Below are positions 12,191 through 24,800 of a stretch of DNA of 64,000 nucleotides, in pieces (the first letter of the stretch is position 1; the number at the start of each line of letters is the position of its first letter). The position numbers were made by a program, and so were the translations under genes. The DNA comes from Gymnorhina tibicen (taxonomy: Eukaryota; Chordata; Aves; Passeriformes; Artamidae). The stretch covers positions 620,001 to 684,000 of the forward strand of contig VXAZ01008170.1 of NCBI GenBank assembly GCA_013399875.1, in the 5' to 3' direction. The notes below the pieces were generated by a model. The model did no database searches. It was not told the origin of the DNA and was given only the letters and a program-made list of their open reading frames with translations.

Positions 12191-14435
12191 TAGCTCAGTA
12201 GTAAAAACCAAAATATAAATTTAACTGGTTTACTGAATTTGGGGCTTGAGTGATCCAAAGCAATACTTAGTCACAGCCTCAGTACAGATTTTGGGCAGTC
12301 TTTGTAAGGACCACTTTCCTGTACTTCCCTATGGAGAAAACAGAGGAGAATTCAAGGAAATACAGCAGGTGCTTGGGTATCTATTTGCTGACCTTAGCGT
12401 GAAAATAAACTATGTGTTAGGACCAGAACAATATCTTGGGAAAAACAAAAAGTGCAGGTGAGAGTCATAGTTTTGGTTTGTTTTCCCCCTGAATTACATC
12501 CTGGGGGTCTGTATGGGCTCAGGGTTGGGGAGAGCAGACTTACAGGACGCTTCAGTTTTTTAAGTACATTCTATAAAACCAGTTATCTTCTCCTCTGTCA
12601 TTGATGTAAATCCATTCAATGTCCTGGCGTTGCTCCTGATCTGCTCCTAGTGTATTAGAGATCAGATACACTTTCCCAAAGAACAAGCTCCTGTTTCAGA
12701 GCTGAAGTGGCACTATCCTTACCTAATAGAATTCCATTTACTTGGAGTGTCATGGCATATTGCAGTTGTCCATCTTTTAGTGCTCTTGTCAGCTTCGCTT
12801 GTAAATTAGCTTTGAAGATCCAAACTCAGATTGAAGTGTTCTTCACAAAAACACCTCCAGTGAAATGAAGTAAATAATTATAAAGGAACAGCAAGCTGTG
12901 CCCTTCCCTGGAGCTCGAGGGTCTAAAAGTGGAAACCTCAGATTCATGCGTGCAAGAAGAAACTTCCTTATTAATCCTTAAATAGTTTAGACATTTTAGC
13001 TGCAAAGGTTAATGTAGAGCCCCAAATCAGTTATTTGGAACATTGGGTAGGGAAGAATGATTTTTTTGTGTACCATACAGTGGAAATAGGAGAAACATCC
13101 ATCCAGTTACATTCAGAAGAAACATCCATCCAGGAAAAAAGCATCATGATTCTGAGAGAACAGTAAAACAGGAAAATAGTTCAGAACAGTTTTTTTTCAA
13201 AGCATCTGGAGTAGAAGGAAATCAAATAAAAACTGGGAGCAACGTTACCTTTCTGCTCTTGGGCAGAGGGATGAAGGCAGCATGCACTCTGACATAAAGA
13301 GAGCAGCATAGCCTGTGTTAGCCATCCGGCCTGTTAACCATGTTTTGAACTTTCAGATGGTGGAAACGATGCAGAAATGCCAGATACCAAACACGGTAAA
13401 TCAGCATCCAGCAAAAAGCTGCTGCCAGAGATTTTTGAAGCAGCAGGAGGACCTTGTAACAATTTTACCTAACATGTAGGCCTATAGTCTGAATACAGTG
13501 TAATAATGTGTTGTTCTTGATGGTAAGAAAGGAAATGCTAGGAAGATTTTGCAGGTGACTGCCAGGGAGTCACTGTCACTAGAGACACTTGAACACGTGC
13601 CAGTTGTGTTAGGACTTTTGAGACAATCTGCATAAATCTCAGGTGGAAGAGCAGTCATTCCAAAATACCAAGTTTTCCTCTTGATTACTGGCCTTGCAAG
13701 AAGATGACAGTCTGTGAGGCCTAAAAATAGCTCTAAAATGCAAGTGTACAGTTACAAAATGCACACAAAGTTCTTTCAGTCATATTTCATTCTGGTAAGT
13801 CGGCAAATTTGTCCAAGATTGGAAGCCATCCACGTAGCTACTCTACTGAGCAGAACTGTCTGTCCAAGAAGTTTCATCTGCTTGTTGAAATTGACTTATA
13901 AAAAGTTTAATTCCAGAGATTTGTCAGTGATTTGGCCAACAAAAGAAAGCAAATCCCAATATACTTAAGCAAATCCTGTTGTGGGTGACTTACATGGAGC
14001 AGATGGGGAACTAGGCTGGGTTTTGCTCTGTGGACTGTGATTGAAGAGCTCCATTGATTCAGGCTGAGACGGCTTAAGAAGTTACTGCCGTATACTTTGC
14101 CCTGCCTCTGTTGGAATTTCTTATCCTTGAGGTAAAAATAGCAAAAAGTAGCATGCCTGCTCCCCAGCCACTGCAGCTCCCAGCTTGAGGGCAGTGTGAT
14201 TCACCGTCAGGTTTTATTTGGTATTGAGGCAGCCATGAGCTGAGGCAATGGGGAACTTGAAGTCACTAACTCATCAGATTTAACTGTGGCAGTGGAGTGG
14301 TATGGGAATAGAATGGGAGGACCAGCAAGCTCTTCAGTCACCACTGTTAAATCCAGTAGGAATTGCTTTGCAGAGTCCTTATAGTCCCCATTGTAGAAGT
14401 TGCAGTGAACCCGTCCTTTCCTGCAGCATGGTTGA
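12191..14435. other. non-coding stretch
   Basis: No gene is recognised. A 16-bp exact direct repeat (agaaacatccatccag) occurs at 13091-13106 and 13118-13133, a small local duplication. Remaining open frames are under 125 codons and unremarkable. Confidence 0.5.
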
Positions 14436-14440
14436 CCAGT
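14436..14440. repeat. target-site duplication, left copy
   Basis: CCAGT lies directly before the LTR and is repeated exactly at 15096-15100 directly after it. A 5-bp duplication is typical of ERVL-type integration, but is shared by some other LTR groups. Confidence 0.85.
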
Positions 14441-15095
14441 TGTCTTGGTTTGCGACAAATTAGGAGGAAACGTCTGGAGATGAATGTGCCCTCTAATGGA
14501 AGGCAGGTTTCGGCAGCCCCTCCCCCACAGGTTCAAAAGGAATTTCCTGGAGGAAAGTGGAAAAAAAACCACTGTTTATTTAACAAGCAGGATGCATGCA
14601 GGCACAAGGAAGAAAAAATGGATAATGTTAGATAATGAAACCTTTACTGTGGAGAAGACCTGGTAGATTTTTTTAGAGTCCCGCTTGGCTTCTCCCAAGG
14701 TCCTCCGGAGCCGGGGTGCAGCGCCCCAGGGCCTCCTCTCTGGGCCGTGGCAGGAGGCTCCTGGCACTGTTCTGGTGTTTCAGACCGGAGCAAAGCTGAA
14801 CGGTTCCAGAAGAAGAAGAAGAAGAAGCCACAGTCCCAGGAAGAATTTCTTGCCTCAGCTAACAAGTTAGCTAAAAGCAGGAAGATCCTCCCTCAGCTCT
14901 GCAGCGGTGAGAACTCGGGGGAGTGTGAGTCAGTCCTTGAACACAAACTGCGCTGAAGAACTCACCCGGCTTCCCCTCTCCTTTCCTTGGACCCAGCCTG
15001 AAGCTGTGGACCCATTTCTGGCTTAAAGCACAGGACTCATGTCTGGCATAGAGCAGACGATAGGGGATTCAGCATCATAAAGTCACCCCAAGACA
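14441..15095 (-). mobile_element. solo LTR of an avian endogenous retrovirus (ERVL-like)
   Basis: This is a 655-bp element starting TGTCTTGG and ending CCAAGACA, so it has perfect 8-bp terminal inverted repeats with the TG...CA ends of retroviral LTRs. It is flanked by an exact 5-bp duplication (CCAGT). No internal gag, pol or env sequence is present, so it is a solo LTR left by recombination between two LTRs. I read it in minus orientation because a polyadenylation signal AATAAA lies on the minus strand at 14580-14575, about 130 bases from the 3' end. The overall word content also matches an LTR type I associate with songbird genomes. It contains a GC-rich block (about 14690-14780) and a short AGA triplet run (14808-14827). 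Intact ends and duplication suggest a fairly recent insertion. The subfamily name would need a library search. Confidence 0.9.
14575..14580 (-). promoter_or_regulatory. putative LTR polyadenylation signal
   Basis: The + strand TTTATT reads AATAAA on the minus strand, within GTTAAATAAACAG. Its position in the last fifth of the LTR, when read in minus orientation, fits an R-region poly(A) signal. It is antisense to PCBP3 and so should not end PCBP3 transcripts. Confidence 0.55.
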
Positions 15096-15100
15096 CCAGT
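15096..15100. repeat. target-site duplication, right copy
   Basis: CCAGT, identical to 14436-14440, directly follows the LTR end and confirms both LTR boundaries to the base. Confidence 0.85.
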
Positions 15101-15785
15101 GCTTTGCTATCTCCAGGGAATGAAGGAGCCCTCCATTAGCTGGTAGCTGTAGTCCTGTTCTAATTGAGCTCCTTTAGTGAGTTTTCTCAGAAAACCTTGA
15201 TGGTTAGTTACAAAGTTAATATTAAATACAAGTAGTAAGTAAATAACAACAAATACGGAGCACGCTCATCTACTTACATTGTTTTAGTGTTTCCTAAAAG
15301 ATAATATCTCAGTTTCACTCCTGTAAATGATTCAGAGCAAAAGTAAATACTCTCAAGTGACAAATGGCTAACCGTGGAGTCAACACCTGTAAAGCAGTTG
15401 TACAATTCAAAGGTGCTTCTGGTGTAATTTTTAAGAAACTGTTAACTTGTTGAATGTGGTAAGCATGAAGGCATGTTTTTGTTCTGTAGTTCTTCCCCTT
15501 TTTTAGCAAATTTTAAACTAGAGATTTGATTATTGTTTTTCTTGATTTGGGAGACTTATCTTTCAGATTTCCAAAGGACCTTCTGCGGGGATCTAAAGTT
15601 TTCAATTTACACTAGAAGGTATTTTGTGATGCACCGTGTTATTTTTACAGGAAAAAAAAAAAAATTTGTAAGTCCGTGAATCTCATCCTTTTATTCATGC
15701 TTATACAAAAGTAAAGCTTTTAAAGGAAACGGTCTCTACTTGCAAGGTTAATGTAGGCTCGATGTAGAAAGGCACTTTGGCATTA
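15101..15785. other. non-coding stretch
   Basis: No gene or repeat is recognised apart from a short poly(A) run near 15651-15664. Confidence 0.5.
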
Positions 15786-15845
15786 GTATAGTGCTTAAGC
15801 ACATGCTTAACTTTTGAGTCTAGAAGCATTGGAGTACCTTCCTGA
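15786..15845. repeat. fragment of an ancient amniote interspersed repeat
   Basis: The string gtgcttaagcacatgctt followed by aactttt is a near-exact match to the most recognisable word of the old palindromic amniote repeat also seen at 12105-12190 and 50735-50825. The rest of the copy has decayed. Confidence 0.45.
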
Positions 15846-18800
15846 AATGGAGTGGTAACCTAGGGCTGTAGCTGTATTCAGCACAACTTAGAAGCTTTCG
15901 CAAGGAGTAAAGGGTTTGATTTGCTTTTCTTTTTCCCTGTGAGGGTACACACCTGAGCCTCTTTTTCTAAGGATTTTTACTGTAGCAGTCAGGGAGAAGC
16001 AGGGAAGTAGGAAAGGACGTTTCCTAACACATCCTAATACACTGCTACCATGAGACAGCATAATTTAATCGTCATATTTTTTTCACTAAAATGATGTGAA
16101 AATGCTCTAGGTTTACAGTAGGGAAACTTTGAAACTTATACCAAGTTCTGCTTTTGTATTTGGTATCCCTTTGAACACAGCACTGAGGTCTGTGAGCTCA
16201 TCAACTTCACTCATAGTCAAAGACAGCATTCACTCATATAAAACCCTACAAAATCAGAGCTCTGTTTCATATTTTGACTTATTATTAGCTTCTTCTTAAT
16301 AGCAGAACTCACAGCTTCCTTTGTTGTTATTTTTTCATTAAGGTAAAAAATAAAAAGTTGCTTTCATTTTAGATAAGTTCAGTTATTTTATCTGAGTGTG
16401 ACACTCAAACTTCAAAGAATCCTGTGCAGTACATTTTTAATCTGTTGTTTTTAATGAATTCTAGTCACTAGGAAATACTGTTATCTAGGTCAGATTTTTT
16501 GAATATTATTTTACTGTGGCTGCGCATCCCACTGTGCTCTCTCTAAAATGAGCTCCCCAATGACGTCTTGTTGTTTTACTTTCTCACAGCTTTGTGGAGT
16601 AACTTTCCTAATGTAAATGTAGGTTGTGCTTTGTTTTTCAATACGGTGTATTCTTGACTGAACCAGCATTCACCCCTCTAAGACTCAGTCTTAAACTTTC
16701 TTGGGGGACAAGAGAACAGGATGTAAAATACCCCCAAATTTTATCATTGGTATTCTTGATCCTTCCTACATGGAAGAAACAGAAAAGAGAGGATCAAGCC
16801 AAAATTTATTACTTAATTTCAAAGGTGTTGATATAACTGCTTCTCAGCTAGTCCCAGCAAAATGGCCTTGTCTATAAGGCAGAGCAAGACATCATTTGAT
16901 GTCATGGAGAGGCTCTGAGGTTTCTGAACATTTCTCTTTCTGGACCTTTATTGTGATATCTCTTTGCCCTGACTTACCTCTTAGTATGTCTCCCCAAGAG
17001 ACTTTTCAGTCTCTTGAACAGAAAAGTGTCAGGTCTGTTAGCCATGCCTACGGGAGGGGACACTGAGCAGTGGTCACCTTAGATCACCTAGATCAGTGAC
17101 AGAGCAAAACTGCACCAGATTTCCTTCAGCTGGCTATCCTACGCTTTTCTGACATCATGTTTTCTTCAACATGTTGTATGGATTGGGCACATACCTCCGT
17201 GTTCATTGATAGAATATCGCTACTCAGCTGCATGGTTTCTTTATTTAATTGACATCCTTCTTCACTCCTGATGGAATGATTACTTGCATAAAAATATTTC
17301 CAGGTAGATGTCCTAACAAAGTAGTTAATCTCTCAGGATTGTTTTCTTCATCAAAGAAATATTAAAACTTACAATTGTGATGATTTTCTATGTGGAGTAT
17401 GACTTTCTGACAGTGATGTCAGATCAGTTTATAGGTAGCTGAAAGGAAAAGCCAGTTTTGTAACCTAAATGGATAAGAAGAGAAAAGCAGAGAAATAATG
17501 TGGAGTTCATATCAGAATGAGGATGCTGAAACTGAAGAGATTAGAAGAAAGCTGGATGACAGCCTGCTGAAAGCACTTCTAAGACAGCTCAGGTGTTGGG
17601 GTTCTGGACTTCCCATCTCACTGAGGTTTATGGCAAACCTCAGAAGTCTGAAAGCAGGGGCTGTAACAGGGCACTCGAGGAGCAGTTGCCTTTAAAAGCT
17701 CGAGCTTAGAGAAAGTCTGGGTTGAGTCACTGGTGCCAAACCTAAATAAAACTGTTCCCAAGGAATTCTGAGCTCTGTGAATGCTAGCTTGGATTTAAAA
17801 GCTTATTTTCAATCAATAAATAATTAATTAAATACAATGCTGCAGCTTTACTAGAAGTTTGTGGCTAGCATTGACATACAGAAAAAAAAAAAAAGGAGAT
17901 GTGGACTTCAGCCAGCAAGAAATTCAGCTGACCTGACCTGGTGTAATTTCATTTTCAAGTAACACAAGAAGGACTTCAAAAGGCCCTTGAATAGACGGTG
18001 GATAATTGAGTCCTAGCAATGAATGCTGAATATGGAGGTGCCTGTGCTGGTTATTATTAGATGTATTGTCAGCCTTTGACACCACTGATCACAAGGCTTG
18101 TTGACTCGTGTGCTGTATGATCTACTTCATACCTTAGTTAAGCATTCAGGCAGGTGGTCAACATAATAACTATACTTCTCCCAAGTCTCATTTAAACCCT
18201 AGTTTGGAAGTTCAAGAGGGACTTAAAGCTGGCTTGCTCTCTGCAAAAAGGGAAATTACTGAGGTGAATTTTGCTGTCTGAAGGAGCCACTGGATGTGGA
18301 TTTGTATTTCAGTAGGCACCTGTCTCCGATTAGATCTTCTAGCACTCATTACTGAAAACGTAGTGCATTGGGACACATCTATGGAAATGGAGGCTTTTTT
18401 TAGTAGCAGTTTGAAGGTAAAGCAGTCTTTTCAATCCTTTGCCAGGTCCATAAACATCCAATTCTGCTTTTGTAATGTAAATTAAGTGTCATTAAAGACC
18501 AGCTGTGGTGCTGGACTTGTTTTTATTTGTATACATTGTATCTGTGCTGAAGACATACATCCTTAGAAAGTACTTGTACCTTTTTATTAAAGGTTACAAT
18601 TCTTCTGAAGCATATTTATTTGGACATCTCTGACCAGTGACATTTCGAGATCAAGACCTTTGAGGTTCAGTGTGTAGAACAAAATGTTACAATTCTTTTG
18701 TTTCTGCCGTCAGATTCATTCATTGAGATGGCTGAAACTGTGCCCAGTGAATTCACAGAGAGCTGTATCTTGCCCTCTTCAAAGCTGGTGGGCAGGGATG

Positions 18801-21800
18801 GGAGAGGACAGCAGGGCGGCATTTAGAGAAATATGTCTTTTTCTTCACAGCATTGGTTGTCTTCCCCTATGTAAGCTTGGTGATGCCTCTACTAGCAGTG
18901 CTAGTACTGATAATTGGCCTGGTTTCCTGCAGGAAAACGTGGGTTCTTGTTCTTTACTTTCTGCTCCTGTATCTATGTAATCATGCGGTGGGAACAGTCT
19001 GTCTGTCACTATTGGTTAAGCAATAGGAATGGGATTCTTGGGCACAAAGTGCACGAAGTCATCCAGAGAAGTTTTAGGGAATTTCAGAAGTGTATCAAAC
19101 CCAACAGCAGGTCAGGGTCTCTCTTCACACTGGGCTGTCAGCACACTTCATCCGAGTTGGCAGGGAGGGCACCTCCTTCAAGTGCAACAGCCCGGGCTGA
19201 CACATCCCCTCGCCGAGGTGTGGGAGTGGGAGCTGACAGGCATCCAGGCTTTCTGCAAGTTCCCAAAACCTATTGCCCTTTTTTTGGAGGTGATGGAAAC
19301 ACCCAGATCTAGAACAAGATAAAGCAGCACGTGCCTTTCAAAAGGAGCAAACCATAAAACTTTAACAAATCAAGATGATTCATTGCTCAGAGCTGCTCAC
19401 TGAGGAAGGGACTGGAAAAGAAAGCAAGACAAAAGACAGTAGCACACAATGTTTAAGCAAAAATGCCCAGTCCTGCTGCTGAGTTCTTTAATACATCCTA
19501 AAGCAGCAGTAGGGACATAGCATTTTGCTTAGCAGTTCATCTTTAAATGCGAAAAACAGCCATTTAAAATGTATATATTATTCCAGCATTGTGATGGCAG
19601 GCTAGTGCTCACACACAGGGGCTGACTAACAGTAGCCTAAAGGTAAATGTCTTTACATGTGTAAGAATGCCCGAGACAATTTTATATTCAATGCATCTTA
19701 ATTGACAGTGATGGATTTACTCTAACTTTTTATTTCATTAATTGACTCTGTAACACCTAACATCTACATTGTAACAAATTAATCTTACCCTGACTTCTTT
19801 TTTTACAATAAAGGCATGTTTGTAGGCAGTTAATTTACCTACGATTTCCGTTACCATTGATGTGGCTGCCATTTATTCTCATGGCAGAGTTCCTGGTGTT
19901 TTCCACAGGAGGAGTCTTGGGGGTTTAATCCATGTTTTTGAAATCTAACTTTTGCAAGACAGTGTGGATTTAGAGGAACTTTTAAAAATTATTTCTTTTC
20001 TTTTAAAATAAGATTCTATTTTTAAAAGGCCTGCAGCAAGTGTACTTGACTATTTTTAGTACTGTAGAATGGAGCCTAATCTGCCTTTCCCATCCCTGTG
20101 CAGTAATACCAATAAGATAAATTAATTTACTCTATACTTTTATTAGTCCCAGTGAAAACAACATCTAGTGAGATCGAGGTAGTAAAGGCTTTGTATATGT
20201 AATTTGGATATGTATTTTCAGGGAAAAAAAAGTAAAAACAATTCTGCTGGCTTTGGTTGACCTAATTGGTGTACAAATACAACTAGCAGATTAACAATGC
20301 ATAATGTGCTCCGTGTGTGCACTTCTGAAGAGCCCTCAACTCTCAATGCATGGCATTTTCAAAGAGGGCAACACCTTCAACAGGTAGCATCATAGCATCA
20401 TATGTGTTTGTCTACTGAAATTTTTTTTTTAAGGTATTAATCACACATTTCATTGAAAAAAGGCTCATCCAAATGCTCAGTTTCAAGAGATAATTTATTC
20501 TTTTCAAGATCTGGTTCAGAAAGTGCCATATTGTTTGGATGACAACTGGATATATTTTTATGTTCATGTGTTATTTTGGAGAACTGTGACTCATTGTAAA
20601 TTGGTTTGGGGCTCTCTGCTTCCTTTGTGTTCTCTTCTCCAGGCCTTGTTAACTTACTCCTCATGCACTCCAGAGATTCTCTTCATGCAGTGGCCTGGTT
20701 TTTGTCTTTTTCTTAATATTGTACAATCTCCCACCACTTACACATGGTCAAAAATTGCATCATCAATTTTATTCTTGTTATAACATTACCCTAGAATCTT
20801 CCAAGCAGATTATCATATGTTATCAGCATAGCAGCTGCTTTCAAAATAGAGCAACGTCCCTGGGGCTTTTCTTCCCAGGCAGTATCCTAATAATGTGTTC
20901 TCCATGGCATCTTTTCTTTCTCTGTCTAGCAGTGGACAACTGTTTTGAAGAGTGCTTCTTCCCAGACCTACAGGTCCAGTCCCCTGCTAATTTGTTTAGC
21001 AGCACAATCAGTGCTGCTGTTCCTAGCAAGATGAATTTCACTGCTGTGTGGATACAGAAATACCAGGCAAAGATACCTAGATCTATTGGAAAGTGAAGCC
21101 TTAATTCAATAGGAAACACCAACTTTCCTTACTTTGGCTGAACATTTAAAATGCCTTTATAAAAAATATAAATCATCTCATTGAAGCAGTTTCACACTGG
21201 TTTTGTGCTAAAGCTTGCCAGTTTCCCAGCTGCCTGCTATTCAGTACAAAGACAGGTAGCATCCTCTGTTGTGCTTTTTTGACCCAGATTCTTTATTCAC
21301 TTACGTCAGTGTTTACAGTAAACAGGAATTTGCAATAACCAAATGCTGAATCCTGTTGTCTTGTGACTGAACTTTTCAATCTTTGAATAACTACCCAGCA
21401 CCAGAATAAAAATGAAGCAGAGGGATAAAGCCTGAAATACTGAATAAAAATACGAGTGAAGATCATTTCAAATAATGGATATGCAACGTTTATAGGAAGC
21501 TGCACTGAAAGATTTGCATATGTTGCAATTTACAATCCCATTGTAAATCTGCATGGTCCACAGTCACTTCTCTATCCCATTCCCATCATAGCCAATGCAC
21601 ACAAGCCTATGTGGAAAAAAACCAGAGACCTCTGAAGAATTTTTCTTCTCAGCTCCCTCCTCTCTGCGTTTCTGTGACACTGTTGTCAACCTAACTGGGT
21701 TATGCGTAACTTCATAAAGCATATCAGAGTGTCATCACCATTTTTGAGCTGGATTTGTGCAAGCTGGCGAAAGTAAAACAAATTCTACTTTTTCGAAGTT

Positions 21801-24800
21801 GTAATAACAGTAATAAAAGGAAATCAACTCCGAAGCCTTTAACTAATGCAGAGTAAGCTCATACATCTCCCTGGGAGGCAAAGCTGCCATTAGCATGTTT
21901 GAATGCCTTACTACAAGTGATACTTTGTGGAAATGCAGCACTTTTTGTGGGAATGAAAAGTGCAGTTGCGAAGCAGGCTGTTAATTAACAGAAGAGTTAG
22001 TGTAGTGTTTGCTGTGATTTCATCCTAGCTTAACAGAGCAGAACCAAACTGAAGAGCCAAAAAATCAGGCAAGCAAGAGCCTTGTTGTTGTTTCTTACAT
22101 CCTGAGAATTTGACTTTATACATTATTCTAGTTCCCTGTACGTTAGGGTTGGGGGCAGAAAATACTGGTGCTAATTTTAATTCAAGCTTTTTTTCCATGT
22201 ATTATGGAATAGGTACCTCTGTTTTTCTGATATTATTTCTAGTTGTCGCAAAGCTTAGAAATGAACAAAGCAGTTTTATTTTGTTGAAATCGTATCCAAG
22301 TTTTAGTCTGAGCAGAAGAAATAAGAAGGAAAGAGAGTCTCCATAGAATAAAGACATCATGTTAAGGCCTCTGAGAGTTCTCTCTTGTACTGCACTAATC
22401 CCAGTGCCTAAGCGAACTCATGTGCAAATGCTCACCTGACATCATCTCTATGCCACACATGGAATTGTTCTTCAGGTTAAAGTGAGTGGACACTACTTTG
22501 CCACTGACTCAATGAAGGTCGTTGTGGTCTGCATGTTCTCAAGGTTTTACGGAATTACTGTGAACAAATTAGGTGCATTCTGACATCTGATACAAAACAT
22601 CACTAAATACAGAGAGTCAGTGAAAATTGGTATTAACAATGCCAGACAAATATATCTAATTTTATTAGAAAAGTCCTTCAGCTAGGCAATCCATTCCAAT
22701 TTTTTGATACTTTATTTTCTTACATGTAAAAAGCGGTATTACCACATCCTGTTGTCAGATGAAAGTAACTGATGGATGAAGTTTGCTTTGTGTTAAACTG
22801 TATGATAATGCAGGGTGACAAAATGAAGTGAATTATAGATCAGTGACAGATGAGAAGAGTCCATAGAGTCACTGATACCGTGCTGTGGCAAAAAGACTCT
22901 CTCTGTATGTGCTGCTTTATGAAATGATTAGCATTGCTTGCTATTCCTGAGCTACTGAGCCACTCCGGTGCCTCACATCATATATGCTCATGTTCCAGTA
23001 GAGAACAAGACAATACTTTCACATCCTGGCAGTCTTAAAGCAGACTATTAGCACAGCTTCTTTGGGAAGGGGATTGAGGAATTCTTCCTGCCTCTCCAGC
23101 CTCAAGTTCCTGTCTTTGCCCAGCAGTAACTGGATAAGGGCAGAGATAGCTGTTTTTCTTTGATGCTAGGGTTAATGAAGATGGTGGTTCGTTAGATACT
23201 GTTCCCAGGTTTTGAGTGTCTTACTAAAAACCCACTCAACAGCAAGAAATGTTTGGGGGTTTTTTGCCTCAGCTCCTAGAGTGACTTCACATATTCATGT
23301 CTCTGTTTCATTTATTCTTAAGCAAAATATGCTTTGTAAACTAATTTTCCTTAGCTTAAGGAAAATAGCTTAAGGCCTATTTACAAGTGAGTACTTAAAC
23401 CTACATGACTGCAAATGAAGACACCCTGTGCTGTTGAAATGCCCAGGGTTGTCCCAGGTCTGAGAGAGCTCTTTTGACTGCTGGTGCACGCTCACAACAG
23501 CACAGCATGGCAGCAGTACACTGTGATGGCTTCCAGGGTTTGATTAGGTCTTCTCTGCCCCCAGCTTTGTCACTCATGACACAAATCTGCCCTGAGAGCA
23601 TGGTTTCTCTGAGGCAGCCTTGCCTTATGCTATGGAGGACATCACGCTCTGTCCAAAATGCAAAGTAAAAGGCTGCTGGGGACAGCATGTGCAGGTCTGG
23701 GATGTGGCTTGCACCGTGTGACCTGTCTGTGAAGAGGCACAGCTGCACGAAGTGTAAACCATCACCCACTGCCCATGGCTGGTACCACTTGGCATCTGAA
23801 ACACACAAGAAACACTAAAGAACAGACTTCCCAGACCCATAAAGACATGCCAGTTGTATTGCAGTTGTATATTAATTGTGCAGCACTAAACATAAGCAAG
23901 AAAAGATTGTTTCATTACTAATATTGGTGAAAAATCAAGTGATGTCTTTGTGACCATTCTGAACAGGACTGCGGTTGTAAGCCCAAAAAATGCAAACTAA
24001 AAAGCTTTCTTGTTTCCTGTGATCAAGTTATATTCTCACATGAATGTGCATAGCAACAACTTCAGAAAACAAAAAGAGTCTTTATTCAGAGTAAGTGATT
24101 ATTCAGTCCTTTTTAATTTAGCATAGAGTGGCCCTTTATATTGAGAGGCTGAAACATGTCTGCAAATTTTTTGAGTGCCTAAAATTCTCAGCATATTAAA
24201 ATTGTACTTATTAGAAATGGAAACGGTGAGCATAGCAGTTGCAAGGCTTGCAAGGAAGAAGCTGGCAGAACCAAAGGTAGTGCTGCTTTTTCTTGGCATT
24301 GGTCGTTTGCATGCAGCTCTGACTCTCATTTTAAAAAATCTTAGTGTGTGATGTTATGTGATGTTAATTGTAAAGCAGAACAAAAGTGTATGTGATATTG
24401 ATTAGAACAATGAAGCTTAATGAAGTAAATGCTAGGGCATAGCCTCCATACTGAGGAGGATTAAAGTGCAAGTTTTTGCTCAGAAAGAAAACCAAACCAA
24501 TCCAGACTGTGTTTATGAATGAAGGCTGGTTAAACACTGGGGATTTAATATCTATGCTGTAAGAGCTGCCACACTCTTGACTGGTAACAATACAGGCTTA
24601 AGTCATGTTTAGCTTTATTTCCAGATGAAGGAGTAATTGTGTGTCCCCTAGTAGTGGTTCAGGGTTGTGATGCCTGTAGATTTTACTTGGCTGGTGGTGG
24701 AAGGTGATCATTAAGTTCCGTGAGGCCACAGGGTTCAGTCTCTTTTCTTTACGCATCTTTTTTGCTTGAAAGGATATTTCTCAAGACAGAGACTCTCTTT

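Noticed and set aside
14690..14780. GC-rich block as a CpG island promoter of PCBP3
   Set aside because: It lies wholly inside the LTR defined by terminal repeats and target duplication, and is under 100 bp long.
16995..17016. Perfect 9-bp stem with a TTTC loop as a structured RNA or terminator
   Set aside because: A single short hairpin is expected by chance in 64 kb. There is no surrounding gene and no larger fold that would suggest a microRNA precursor.
23401..23840. Possible antisense exon: a good acceptor-like sequence on the minus strand (tttcttgtgtgtttcag near 23805) leading into open frames of 56 and about 130 codons
   Set aside because: No recognisable protein, two frames open equally well, and no matching upstream exon or donor could be identified.
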